Part shown: piece after piece, positions 42,813 through 52,038 of the stretch
Position numbering within the stretch: the stretch's first letter is position 1
Layout of the letters: each line of letters starts with the position of its first letter
Assembly (NCBI GenBank): GCA_905182515.1
Contig: CAJJBW010000001.1
Location: forward strand, 210,275-274,274
Origin: an uncultured Candidatus Poseidoniales archaeon
Lineage (GTDB): Archaea; Thermoplasmatota; Poseidoniia; Poseidoniales; Thalassarchaeaceae
DNA length: 64,000 bases
Direction of reading: 5' to 3'
The notes under the pieces: model-generated
Seen by the model: the letters and a program-made list of their open reading frames with translations, nothing else
Told to the model about the DNA's origin: nothing
The model's database searches: none
Made by a program: the position numbers and the translations under genes

Positions 42813-42844
42813 GCAGTATGACGGAAATATTTCCGTCATACTGC
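42813..42844. promoter_or_regulatory. Perfect 32-bp palindrome between binding-protein and permease genes
   Basis: GCAGTATGACGGAAAT followed directly by its reverse complement. It lies 44 bases after the stop of the binding protein and about 25 bases before the permease start. As RNA it would fold into a stable stem. Such intercistronic stems commonly lower downstream expression or protect the upstream message in ABC operons; a repressor operator is the alternative. Confidence 0.7.
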
Positions 42845-42869
42845 CCTAAAACTTTTGACAGGTTAATAT

Positions 42870-45800
42870 GTGTGTGACTCGATGCTTAATACACCACGTG
42901 ATATTTTCAATAATTTTTCACGTATAAAAAAGCGTGGTTCTATTGCAACAGTATTGTTTTTCGATGCTTTAATATTGGGCCTACTTTACCAATTTGGTTT
43001 CTTAAATATTATTGATAAATTAGTTGGTGGTGGACTACCAAATGATTCTATTTGGATTATGCAAGTATTGGAATCAATATCTGCTGGTTTCATATTAATA
43101 AAAATCATCATTGATGATTTCAAACCTGGTATACTCAGATCAGTTGCAATGTTTTTTTCACCCTTAATAATGTTAATTACAGTCCTTATTACTTTAGAAT
43201 TCTTGTTTCAAGGACTCGAGAAAGCGGCCTTCATAACCTTTGATCCAGTACAAATAGCTCTTGTAAGTTTAACTTGGGCATCCACATATTTAGCCATTTC
43301 AATAGGTTTGACATTAACTTATAAGGTTCAGAGATATGGTAATTTTGCCCAATCTGAATTTTTTATGATTGGCATGTACTTAGCCATGATTATGGCATGG
43401 AGTGAACATTATTATCCGATTCAAGAATTATCACAAGATGGTGTATTGGCTTATTCGCTACTATGTTGGACATTGTTAGCAGCCTTCATATTAACGGGAA
43501 TAGCTGGGATAATAATTGACCAACTAGTATACCGTGGATTCCGCAAAGATAACGCATCACCTCAAGTGATGATGATAGCATCTTTAGGAGTAGCACTGAT
43601 TCTTCGTGCAATAATATACCTTCGTTTCGGAGCAAGTAATAGGCGTGCCTTACCGGATCTAGATTGGGGCCTATCTTCATTAAGATGGGAGCTCCCTACA
43701 ACTAAATTTCGTTTTAATATAGGGCAAAGGTCACTTACTGAAGGTAAAACATACACTCAACAATCTTGTGAACAAACCGGAATTGATTCAATATCTGGTG
43801 AACCTATCTTATCTCGTATAGTTAGTGATGTTTCAAAACCAATACTAGAGATATATGGTAAAAATCGAGATTGTGTTACAGATTTAACTTTTAATCAGGC
43901 CTATTACAAAGGCATAGTCCCAATAGTAATTTTTTCTTCCGTACTTATCTTTTACTACTTCTTGGTTAAAACTAGACTCGGAAGACGAATGAGGGCTGTA
44001 GCAGATAATCCTGAACTTGCTGCTAGCAGCGGAATAAATGTAGAAAATATTCAAATTGTTAGTTCATTTTTATCTGCAGGTATTTCTGGTTTAGGTGGGG
44101 CAATATTTGCAATATCGGTGACCTATAACCCCGAGGTTCCATTCACTCTCCTGCTCCCCTCATTTGCAGTAATAGTGCTAGGGACTATAGGCTCAATACC
44201 CGGTGCAATAATGGCATCTTTGATTGTTGGTCTCGTTCGATCTGTATCCAGTCCAATATTAGCAGGCATTGGCTTTTCACTTTCTTCACCAATAGGCTCT
44301 AGATCAAGTTACTATCAATTTGAACTCATAATTCCATATCTCTTCTTAGTTGCAGTATTGTTAGTCCTACCTGAAGGAATTGGTAATTCATTTGAAAAAT
44401 GGAAGATAGACAGGTTACGAAATCTTAGAGAGAAGAACAAAAAACCATCTAAGTTAATCTATGCGATTCTTGCAATATTTCCATTAACTGGTATTTTAGG
44501 CCTACATCATTGGTATAATAACCGTTCGGATAAGACTCAAACAGTAGCATCAATCACATTAGGGGCATATTTTTACCACAAGGTAGCAACATTCTTGGGA
44601 ACTCAGTCTTTTGCAGAAGGTGCGTGTGCGGATATTTGTATTTCTCAAGAATCTATTACTTCTAATCGAGAGGTTATAACGGGTGGCGATGGACTCCAAG
44701 TTACAGACTCACCTTATTTTATAGATGCAGTATCAAATATTGACACTTCTTGGTTTGAACTTATGCAAACAGAAATGTGGTTTATGGACCTAATTATTTC
44801 AATTGATGGTCTAATTTGGCCAACGCTTCCCTTATTCATGATATTAATTGCAGTATTTCAAGGATTAAATCTATATTTGGACAATAAATTTTCAGATTAT
44901 TTGACTCCTATTAAATTTAAAATCATTTCAATAAGAAATATCCAAAGGACTAGTGATAAATTCAATAAAATACAACTATCATGGGATAAAATACAACTAT
45001 CATGGGATAAAATAAATCATCAGCAAATTTTATTGTTAAACAATATAGGGTCCAAATTAAATCAAATAAAGGAATCAATAATTCCAAAAAACGATTATTT
45101 AAAAACTCACCCATTATTAAACTCTATAATACCAAAATATGGACGAGAAAGCCCAAAGGGTTCGAGAGTAACATTCTTAATTTTTATGGCAATTTTATTA
45201 TTATTTTTATACTGGCTTCCTGTTTCTGAATCAGATCAAATGAACTTCATCAAAACTCTTCAAGTATCAAACGTTCTTCTTACTCTTTCAATTTTTATTC
45301 TGATGTCCTTTTGCCTTAATTTACACACTGGAGTAACAGGAATGGTAAACTTTGGAATCATATTCTTTGTAGGAATTGGTGCTATGACTGTTGGAATTTT
45401 AACAACTTCTCCTGAAGTAAATGGCTATGGTTGGAATATTCTTCCTGCTACTATTGTTGCAGTTTTGGTATCAGCGGCCTTTGGTTGGGCACTTGCTTAT
45501 CCAACTGCACGTCTAAGGATGGATTATTTTGCTATAGTGACAATTTCACTTGGGGAACTACTACGTTCTGCATTGGCCAATGAACCACTATTTCGTTCGG
45601 GTACTTCCAGTTCATCTGCTGCTGGGATATCAAATTACCCATTACCTCTACAGCAATGGTGGTTTTGTGGTTCAGGAATTGATATTGGAGAAGGAACTAA
45701 TTATGTCAGTGCAAATTCATGCAAATTAGATTCATCTTTGCTTGCTCCTGCGAATAAAATTGGAGATATTTTGAACCTAGGTGAACCAGCACCATATATG

Positions 45801-46550
45801 CTTTTACTAGCATTTATGAGTTTATTGACAGTAATATCAATCTGGTGGCTTTTAGAAACTGTAATTTCTTCTCCATGGGGGAGAATTCTAAAATCAATCA
45901 GAGAGGATGAAGATGTTTCTCAACACCATGGTCATAATGTATTATCTCATAAAGCAGGAAGTCTAGCCTTGGGTGCAGCAATAGCCGGACTTGCAGGCGC
46001 CTTTTGGGCATGGAAATTAACTGGATTTTTCCCTAGTTTCTTGTCTCCGGCAAGATCAACTTTCCTTGTATGGGCTGCATTTATAATTGGAGGTTCAGGC
46101 AACAATAAAGGCATGATAATTGGAGCATTCATAATAGTTTTAATGGAATTTGTTTTCAATGTATTAGTAGCAGGCCAAGGATCTCCAGACCTTCCTCTTT
46201 ATGCAACTGCTGACAAAATAGATAGGCTATTTGAATGGTTAATAATTAATCAATTAGATACTGCAAAGATATTCTTAATACTCACACTTGTAGGATTGTC
46301 AATTAGGAACCGTTTAATCATAGCGTTAGGTATTTCATTTTCTTTAATATTCATTTTTACACATATGATGTTGGGCCAAAATTCTATAGATCAAGTATTC
46401 ACGAATGGCATCATCAAGGCAAGTATGTCGTATGTAAAATTATTATTAGTAGGATGTCTAATGTTATTTTCATTGAAACTAAATCCAAAGGGAATTGTTC
46501 CTGAGGTGCCTTTTAGGCCATCCAGAGAACTGGGGGGAGAGGTTAAATGA
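42870..46550 (+). CDS. livHM: Fused branched-chain-type ABC permease LivH-LivM
   Basis: 1,226 residues, about twice the usual permease. LivH portion near 123-510 ([38 protein letters not shown]). A TM2-like hairpin follows near 528-552 ([17 protein letters not shown]). The linker then carries an 8-residue near-duplicate ([16 protein letters not shown]). LivM portion near 797-1100 ([45 protein letters not shown]). It forms the channel for amino acid import; the fusion guarantees a 1:1 heterodimer. The start codon overlaps none; the stop overlaps livG by four bases. Confidence 0.88.
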   Translation: MCDSMLNTPRDIFNNFSRIKKRGSIATVLFFDALILGLLYQFGFLNIIDKLVGGGLPNDSIWIMQVLESISAGFILIKIIIDDFKPGILRSVAMFFSPLIMLITVLITLEFLFQGLEKAAFITFDPVQIALVSLTWASTYLAISIGLTLTYKVQRYGNFAQSEFFMIGMYLAMIMAWSEHYYPIQELSQDGVLAYSLLCWTLLAAFILTGIAGIIIDQLVYRGFRKDNASPQVMMIASLGVALILRAIIYLRFGASNRRALPDLDWGLSSLRWELPTTKFRFNIGQRSLTEGKTYTQQSCEQTGIDSISGEPILSRIVSDVSKPILEIYGKNRDCVTDLTFNQAYYKGIVPIVIFSSVLIFYYFLVKTRLGRRMRAVADNPELAASSGINVENIQIVSSFLSAGISGLGGAIFAISVTYNPEVPFTLLLPSFAVIVLGTIGSIPGAIMASLIVGLVRSVSSPILAGIGFSLSSPIGSRSSYYQFELIIPYLFLVAVLLVLPEGIGNSFEKWKIDRLRNLREKNKKPSKLIYAILAIFPLTGILGLHHWYNNRSDKTQTVASITLGAYFYHKVATFLGTQSFAEGACADICISQESITSNREVITGGDGLQVTDSPYFIDAVSNIDTSWFELMQTEMWFMDLIISIDGLIWPTLPLFMILIAVFQGLNLYLDNKFSDYLTPIKFKIISIRNIQRTSDKFNKIQLSWDKIQLSWDKINHQQILLLNNIGSKLNQIKESIIPKNDYLKTHPLLNSIIPKYGRESPKGSRVTFLIFMAILLLFLYWLPVSESDQMNFIKTLQVSNVLLTLSIFILMSFCLNLHTGVTGMVNFGIIFFVGIGAMTVGILTTSPEVNGYGWNILPATIVAVLVSAAFGWALAYPTARLRMDYFAIVTISLGELLRSALANEPLFRSGTSSSSAAGISNYPLPLQQWWFCGSGIDIGEGTNYVSANSCKLDSSLLAPANKIGDILNLGEPAPYMLLLAFMSLLTVISIWWLLETVISSPWGRILKSIREDEDVSQHHGHNVLSHKAGSLALGAAIAGLAGAFWAWKLTGFFPSFLSPARSTFLVWAAFIIGGSGNNKGMIIGAFIIVLMEFVFNVLVAGQGSPDLPLYATADKIDRLFEWLIINQLDTAKIFLILTLVGLSIRNRLIIALGISFSLIFIFTHMMLGQNSIDQVFTNGIIKASMSYVKLLLVGCLMLFSLKLNPKGIVPEVPFRPSRELGGEVK
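44970..45011 (+). repeat. 21-bp perfect tandem duplication in the LivH-LivM linker
   Basis: Two exact copies of ATACAACTATCATGGGATAAA in frame, adding the seven residues LSWDKIQ once. The copies are identical at synonymous sites, so the duplication is recent. Confidence 0.9.
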
Positions 46551-47452
46551 CCATAACTACAAAACAAGAGAAACCCTCTGAAATCGTTCTGAAGGTTGAA
46601 AAATTACGTAAAGAATTTGGAGGAATTGTGGCAGTAAAGGAAGTATCTTTTGAGATAAAGAAAGGAGAATTCGTCGGCCTTATTGGCCCTAATGGGTGCG
46701 GTAAATCAACCACATTCAATTGTATCAGCGGCCTTTTAAATCAAACTTCTGGAAATGTTGAGGTGTATGGGACAGATGTCTCAAGTATGAGCCCGGACCA
46801 AATACATGAATTGGGAATGACCAGAACTTTCCAACACACCAGACTTTGGCGACGTATGACTGTAATTGAAAATTTATTAGTTCCTCCTAGAAAGCAATTT
46901 TCTCCAAATATTTTTAAATCTCTATTAAGGCCTAGTAAAAGTAAACAAGAGAAAGTTAGATTGGAACAAGCATATGCAATTCTTGACGAATTAGAAGTAC
47001 CTCATATGGCACACAATTTGGCGAGTGAATTATCCGGCGGACAATCTAAATTAGTTGATATTGGTAGGGCAAGAATGGGGTCTCCAAGCTTATTATTACT
47101 TGACGAACCAGTAGCAGGAGTGGCAGGGCCATTGGCAATGAAAATATTTAATAATTTGAGAAAGACTGTTGATGAAACAGGAATTTCAATTCTAATAATA
47201 GAACATAATATGGATTTTATCTTACGCCAAGGGGTTGATCGAATTATAGTTATGAATGAAGGTGAAGTATTGATGATGGGGACGCCCGATGAAGTAAAAT
47301 CTAACAAAGCCGTAATAGAAGCATATCTTGGGGCTGCTGGAAATCAAATAGAAAATAATGCAGATACTGATGATGATGGATTAATAGACGATATTGATGT
47401 GTTTCCTCTAAATTCAATTGAATGGCTTGATACTGAGAGAGAGGAGGAATGA
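46547..47452 (+). CDS. livG: ABC transporter ATPase LivG with DxDxDG C-terminal tail
   Basis: 301 residues. Walker [10 protein letters not shown] near 47-55, Q-loop, signature [16 protein letters not shown], Walker B LLLLDEP, and H-loop LIIEHNMDF are all intact. ATP hydrolysis drives the fused permease. From about 265 the protein continues past the normal LivG end into [17 protein letters not shown], a thrombospondin-3-like calcium loop that is otherwise typical of extracellular proteins in this genome, then [13 protein letters not shown]. Overlaps the permease gene by ATGA. Confidence 0.9.
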   Translation: MTITTKQEKPSEIVLKVEKLRKEFGGIVAVKEVSFEIKKGEFVGLIGPNGCGKSTTFNCISGLLNQTSGNVEVYGTDVSSMSPDQIHELGMTRTFQHTRLWRRMTVIENLLVPPRKQFSPNIFKSLLRPSKSKQEKVRLEQAYAILDELEVPHMAHNLASELSGGQSKLVDIGRARMGSPSLLLLDEPVAGVAGPLAMKIFNNLRKTVDETGISILIIEHNMDFILRQGVDRIIVMNEGEVLMMGTPDEVKSNKAVIEAYLGAAGNQIENNADTDDDGLIDDIDVFPLNSIEWLDTEREEE

Positions 47453-47453
47453 T

Positions 47454-48173
47454 ATGACTAGAGTCCTAGATGTCAAAGGCCTTAACGCAGGTTATGGGGC
47501 AGTTCAAATTCTCTATGACATCAATCTCTATGTAGATAAAGGAGAATTTGTAACTATAATAGGGCCAAATGGGTGTGGTAAATCAACCTTCATCAAAGCA
47601 ATATTTGGAATTGCTACTTCTTACTCGGGGAGTGTTGAACATGAGGGCGAAGAGGTATCTGGTTGGAGAACAGATCAACTTGTAAACCGTGGAATTGCTT
47701 ACGTCCCTCAAGTAGACAACGTCTTCCCTTCGTTAACGATATTTGAGAATTTACAGATGGGTGGAAACAATCTTTCTACTTCCCTTCTAAATGAAAGGAT
47801 AGAACGTGCTTTGGATATGTTCCCTGATCTCAAAGAAAGAGTCTACGACTTAGCTGCTTCACTTTCAGGGGGAGAGAGGCAAATGTTGGCTATATCTAGG
47901 GCCTTAATTTCAGATCCTAAATTTCTCCTGCTTGATGAACCAACAGCCGCTTTAAGCCCGCTTTATCAGCAACAGATTATTGAAAGAATCGATTCATTGA
48001 GAGCTGAAGGAATTACAGTACTGATAGTTGAACAAAATGCTCGACTTTCTTTGGCTCGTTCAGACAGGGGATATATCTTAGCTGGAGGTAAGGTAGTTCA
48101 TACAGGTGATGCTAAAAGCATTCTAAATGATCCAGAAATAGGGGAATATTTCTTAGGAAATAAATCAGAATAA
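47454..48173 (+). CDS. livF: ABC transporter ATPase LivF
   Basis: 239 residues from ATG 47454, with GAGGAGG eight bases before; the track start is too early. Walker [10 protein letters not shown], signature SLSGGERQMLAISRAL, Walker B FLLLDEP, and IVEQNARLSL are present. It partners LivG as the second nucleotide-binding subunit. The start is one base past the livG stop. Normal family length. Confidence 0.93.
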   Translation: MTRVLDVKGLNAGYGAVQILYDINLYVDKGEFVTIIGPNGCGKSTFIKAIFGIATSYSGSVEHEGEEVSGWRTDQLVNRGIAYVPQVDNVFPSLTIFENLQMGGNNLSTSLLNERIERALDMFPDLKERVYDLAASLSGGERQMLAISRALISDPKFLLLDEPTAALSPLYQQQIIERIDSLRAEGITVLIVEQNARLSLARSDRGYILAGGKVVHTGDAKSILNDPEIGEYFLGNKSE

Positions 48174-49205
48174 TTAGATTTTGTTTGTTATCGCATCATA
48201 CATGAATGGAAATGAGACATCCATTCTATAATCAACTGATGAATGATTATCGTCAAATTCTTCATGAATATGTTCTATTCCTAATTTGTTAAGTTTATCG
48301 GATAATTGCCTTGCTCCAAAATGAAGATTATATTGATCTCTGAACCCACAATCAATGTATATCCCTTTCAAACCTCTTAAATTATTTTGAACGTCTTCTC
48401 GATCAACCATAAAAACTGGATCATGCCTTAACCAAGCAGCCCAACGCTCTTCATCTAGTACGCATGTTCTGAGGTCAACAGGTAGTCTAATTCCCATTGG
48501 AGCATTCAGATCGGGATCATAGAAAGCGCCCATTGCGACCATCATTAGTACGTGAAAATCATCACCGCTCATTTTTTTTGCAGAGTTCACATGATCGAGA
48601 AAACCTTGAATTCCCCCATGCTTCTCAAGATGAGTTACTGATTTTGGAAAGTCCCCTAAAAATAAAGAATCAAAACCCATATCTCCAGAATGGCATGCTA
48701 ATGCTCCCCAATGATCTCCATATAGCATTCCATGGGCTATTGCACCATAACCTCCGCTAGATTTTCCAAAAACGCAGCGATTATTTTTGCCTTTAAGGAC
48801 AGGAAATTGATTTTCTATAGCAGGTATCATTTCTTCAAGTAAAAAATCAGCCCAATTACCTATTGCAATACTATTGACATATTGATTTCCACCTAGGGTT
48901 GTGAAACAATCAGGTAACGCAATAATAACTTCACCCATTTTACCTTCAGAAATCAACCTCTCAACTCTTTGAGGCACTGATTCTGCAAATGGCTTCCAAT
49001 TAATATGTGCAAGCCCACTTCCAGTATAACCAACTAAATCTACGAATAAAGGATATTCTTTAGCGTTTTGTTCCCAATTTTTAGGTAAGTAGATTGCAAC
49101 CTGTCTAGTTAAAGGATCTCCAAGCATATTACCTTCAAGGGCCGCAGATTCTATTGTGATTACTCTTATCTCACCATCTAATGGTCCAAAAGTATGACTT
49201 GGCAA
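48174..49205 (-). CDS. Putative esterase (alpha/beta hydrolase, esterase D-like)
   Basis: 343 residues. RQVAIYLPKNWEQNAKEYPLF begins the fold; the nucleophile elbow is FGKSSGGYGAIAHGM (GxSxG with Ser near 171); a late His in EEFDDNHSSVDYRM completes the triad. No signal peptide, so cytosolic. It hydrolyses an ester; related enzymes include S-formylglutathione hydrolase and enterochelin esterase. It lies one base from the DUF296 gene, so the two form an operon convergent with livF. Confidence 0.85.
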   Translation of the reverse strand: MPSHTFGPLDGEIRVITIESAALEGNMLGDPLTRQVAIYLPKNWEQNAKEYPLFVDLVGYTGSGLAHINWKPFAESVPQRVERLISEGKMGEVIIALPDCFTTLGGNQYVNSIAIGNWADFLLEEMIPAIENQFPVLKGKNNRCVFGKSSGGYGAIAHGMLYGDHWGALACHSGDMGFDSLFLGDFPKSVTHLEKHGGIQGFLDHVNSAKKMSGDDFHVLMMVAMGAFYDPDLNAPMGIRLPVDLRTCVLDEERWAAWLRHDPVFMVDREDVQNNLRGLKGIYIDCGFRDQYNLHFGARQLSDKLNKLGIEHIHEEFDDNHSSVDYRMDVSFPFMYDAITNKI

Positions 49206-49206
49206 T

Positions 49207-49644
49207 CTATTCTCTCCTTAGTTCTAATTTGACAAAATCTCCATCTCCTGGGACTCTACACATCATATTGGGTCGAACATTATCATCAAGAATTCTAAGA
49301 TGTATCTCAGCAGTTACTGTAACTGTTGCCTTGAATAAATGTCCTCCTAGGACCTTATGATTGTCATCACACATTACGATGTGTAAGTGAGTAAAAGCAC
49401 CGTCAGGACCAGGGCAAAGGTTTCCTTGCGTGGATAACAATTCAACAGGGCCAGTATACGTAGTTTTACGATATATGCCCTCAGAATCCAAGAAACCAAC
49501 TTCTGCATCCTCTATCCTACCTATCCCACTAGTGATTGCTGCACTAATAATTCCATTTTCAGCTAAGCTTTGCAATGACTGGTGAATTTCTTCGCCTGGG
49601 TCCAGTCTAACAAAAACATCTCTATCCGATACTATGTATTCCAT
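49207..49644 (-). CDS. DUF296/PPC-domain protein
   Basis: 145 residues. LDPGEEIHQSLQSLAENGI, AAITSGIGRIEDAEVGF, FTHLHIVMCDDNHKVLGGHLF and TVTAEIHLRIL form the PPC domain. His residues in HLH and GGHL fit the known metal site. In plants the domain joins AT-hook proteins; the stand-alone prokaryotic version has unknown function. ATG at 49644. Confidence 0.9.
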   Translation of the reverse strand: MEYIVSDRDVFVRLDPGEEIHQSLQSLAENGIISAAITSGIGRIEDAEVGFLDSEGIYRKTTYTGPVELLSTQGNLCPGPDGAFTHLHIVMCDDNHKVLGGHLFKATVTVTAEIHLRILDDNVRPNMMCRVPGDGDFVKLELRRE

Positions 49645-49857
49645 AATTCCGGATTAGCCCTCTTCCTTTGAAGGTCTCGCTCTATTTATGATATATCGCC
49701 GGAAAAAAAAAATTTTATTTGCAGTAGAAGAATTTAGGATGTAACTGTACCTCCACTATCTCATTTTTTTTTTCCAGTGGAAACATAGGGGTTCCTAGAC
49801 CTATCCAATTTGATTATGTACCCTGCCCTTTCTTCATGAAAGCCCGGGAGTGAAATC

Positions 49858-52014
49858 ATGACAATGCAATTGCAAGATTCAGGCGCTAGGTGGAAAACTT
49901 TCCTCACCGCCGCCAAAGAAGATGACATACTTTTGATTCTGTCAAAACAATCAACTACTCCAGTATTGTACACATCATTTCATGAATTACAATCTTTCGA
50001 TTCCGAGTTCGCAGATTGGGTATTAGAAAATCCACGTGCAGTCTTAGATAGCGGCTCAAAAATACTCAATGACATCTGTCTTGAAAGAGGGGGGTCATCT
50101 GTTGACTGTTTGATCCGTATCGGTGAATTACCTGGTGATGCACGCATTCCTTTGCGTGAAATAGGCAGTGAAACAATTGGTAAATTCTGTAGTGTAGATG
50201 TAGTTGTCAATAAAGTCTCCGACATCAAACCACGATTATATATGGCCACATTCAAATGTGAGACATGTGGGTATGAATTAGATGTGGAACAAAAAGATGA
50301 AAGAGAATTAAAAGAGCCATTAAGATGTCCAGAAGTAAAAGGAGGATGCGGTTCATTTGTTCGTAAAGGAGAAACCACATTTATGCTAATGATGCAAGCA
50401 TCTAGAATGATCAATAATCAATTAATAGAAGTATCCGAACTTCCTGAAAATGTCCCTGGGGGATCTCAACCAACAAGAGGGATATTGTTTTTAGAAAGAG
50501 ACTTGGTATTGACTTTGACTCCAGGGGATAGAATCTCAGCCAATGTAATACCTCAAGTTAGACCAGAATATAAGAGAAATAAAAAGACCCCTATGTTTGA
50601 AATTTATTATGATTTAGTTAGCGCTGAACATGAATCCACGCCATTCACCGAGATTGTCATTGAGGATGAAGATAAAGACAAAATATTAGAAATTTCACAG
50701 AAGAAAGATTTGTTGAATTATATGTATAAGTCTATCGCTCCATCAATTTTCGCAGCAAATGAAAAATTAGCATATGTTAAGCGAACTCTCGCTTTACAAC
50801 TTTTTGGAGGAGTTTCTAGGATTAATGAAGACGGAACTAGAACAAGAGGCGATATTCATATACTTTTGATGGGTGATCCAGGGGTTGCTAAATCCCAATT
50901 ATTAAGATATATGTCAAATCTTTCACCTAGGGGAAAATATGCTTCCGGAGGAGGTGTCTCTGCAGCCGGACTTACTGCTGCTGCAATCAAAGACGCTTTT
51001 GGAGATGGCAGATTCGCACTCGAAGCGGGAATATTACCACTTTCAGATTTAGGATTAGCAGCAATTGACGAGTTTGATAAAATTTCAACATCAGATCAAG
51101 GTTCTATGCATGAAGCCATGGAACAACAAAGTATCCACATAGCAAAAGGAGGATTAACTGCTCGCCTTCCCACAAGATGTGCTGTTTTAGCAGCAGCAAA
51201 CCCTACAGGTGGCCGCTTTAGTGATAGACACCCAAATGCCTCAGTTATGTACTCCTTTGAAGAAACAGGACTCCCTTCTCCTTTGGCCTCTAGATTCGAT
51301 GTAATTTGGCTTTTAAGAGATGAAATCGTTTTGGAAAATGATGAGAGAATCGCTAGACATATTTTAGCCACCCGTTCTAAAGGAACAGCCGAAACCATAC
51401 TAGATAAGGGATTTGCATACAATAAATCCGAAGATGATAGCGTTACCAGAGTTGGAGTTGACGGCGTCGAACATCTTACCACCTCTTTTTTGAGAAAATA
51501 TGTAGCCTATGCAAAATTAAATTTCCATCCCCAATTAAATGATGCTGCGAAAATAGTTTTACAAGAATTCTATAGAGATACTAGACAAACTTTTGCCAAA
51601 GAAGACCAAGGAAGTCCAGCATCCCAGTCTCTTGTACCAATAACTGCTCGTGCACTCGAAGCACTGAGTAGATTATCTGAGGCCCATGCGCGGATGCATC
51701 TTAGGAATGTGGCCACTGAAGAAGATGCAAAAGTAGCCTTAGCTGTGTTCAAACATTGGAGATCTGAGAACAATGTCCACGATGAAACAGAATTCCATTC
51801 AAGCGTACCTCAACAAAAAATGATTGTAGATAGAGAAATAAGAAAAATTATTACAAGTATTTGTTATGAAAAGGGGCAAGCAATGATTGAAGAAATTTAT
51901 GATAAGGCAAATCAGAAAGGCATCACTCCCAAGTCTGTTGATGATATAATAGCTAAATTAAGACAAGGAGGGGTTTTATTTAGCCCCAGTAATGATGTTT
52001 ACTCATTTGCTTAA
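49858..52014 (+). CDS. mcm: Replicative DNA helicase MCM
   Basis: 718 residues. N-terminal zinc ribbon CETCGYELDVEQ... with CPEVKGGCGSFVRKGE, OB fold, then the AAA+ core: Walker A MGDPGVAKSQLLRYM, ASGGGVSAAGLTAA, Walker B GLAAIDEFDKIS, arginine finger region LASRFDVIWLLRD, and a C-terminal winged helix (IRKIITSICYEKG). It forms the hexameric replicative helicase. GGGAGTGA precedes the ATG, four bases away. It is followed 24 bases later by gatE. Confidence 0.97.
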   Translation: MTMQLQDSGARWKTFLTAAKEDDILLILSKQSTTPVLYTSFHELQSFDSEFADWVLENPRAVLDSGSKILNDICLERGGSSVDCLIRIGELPGDARIPLREIGSETIGKFCSVDVVVNKVSDIKPRLYMATFKCETCGYELDVEQKDERELKEPLRCPEVKGGCGSFVRKGETTFMLMMQASRMINNQLIEVSELPENVPGGSQPTRGILFLERDLVLTLTPGDRISANVIPQVRPEYKRNKKTPMFEIYYDLVSAEHESTPFTEIVIEDEDKDKILEISQKKDLLNYMYKSIAPSIFAANEKLAYVKRTLALQLFGGVSRINEDGTRTRGDIHILLMGDPGVAKSQLLRYMSNLSPRGKYASGGGVSAAGLTAAAIKDAFGDGRFALEAGILPLSDLGLAAIDEFDKISTSDQGSMHEAMEQQSIHIAKGGLTARLPTRCAVLAAANPTGGRFSDRHPNASVMYSFEETGLPSPLASRFDVIWLLRDEIVLENDERIARHILATRSKGTAETILDKGFAYNKSEDDSVTRVGVDGVEHLTTSFLRKYVAYAKLNFHPQLNDAAKIVLQEFYRDTRQTFAKEDQGSPASQSLVPITARALEALSRLSEAHARMHLRNVATEEDAKVALAVFKHWRSENNVHDETEFHSSVPQQKMIVDREIRKIITSICYEKGQAMIEEIYDKANQKGITPKSVDDIIAKLRQGGVLFSPSNDVYSFA

Positions 52015-52038
52015 TATAATTCATTTCCTATCGGATAT

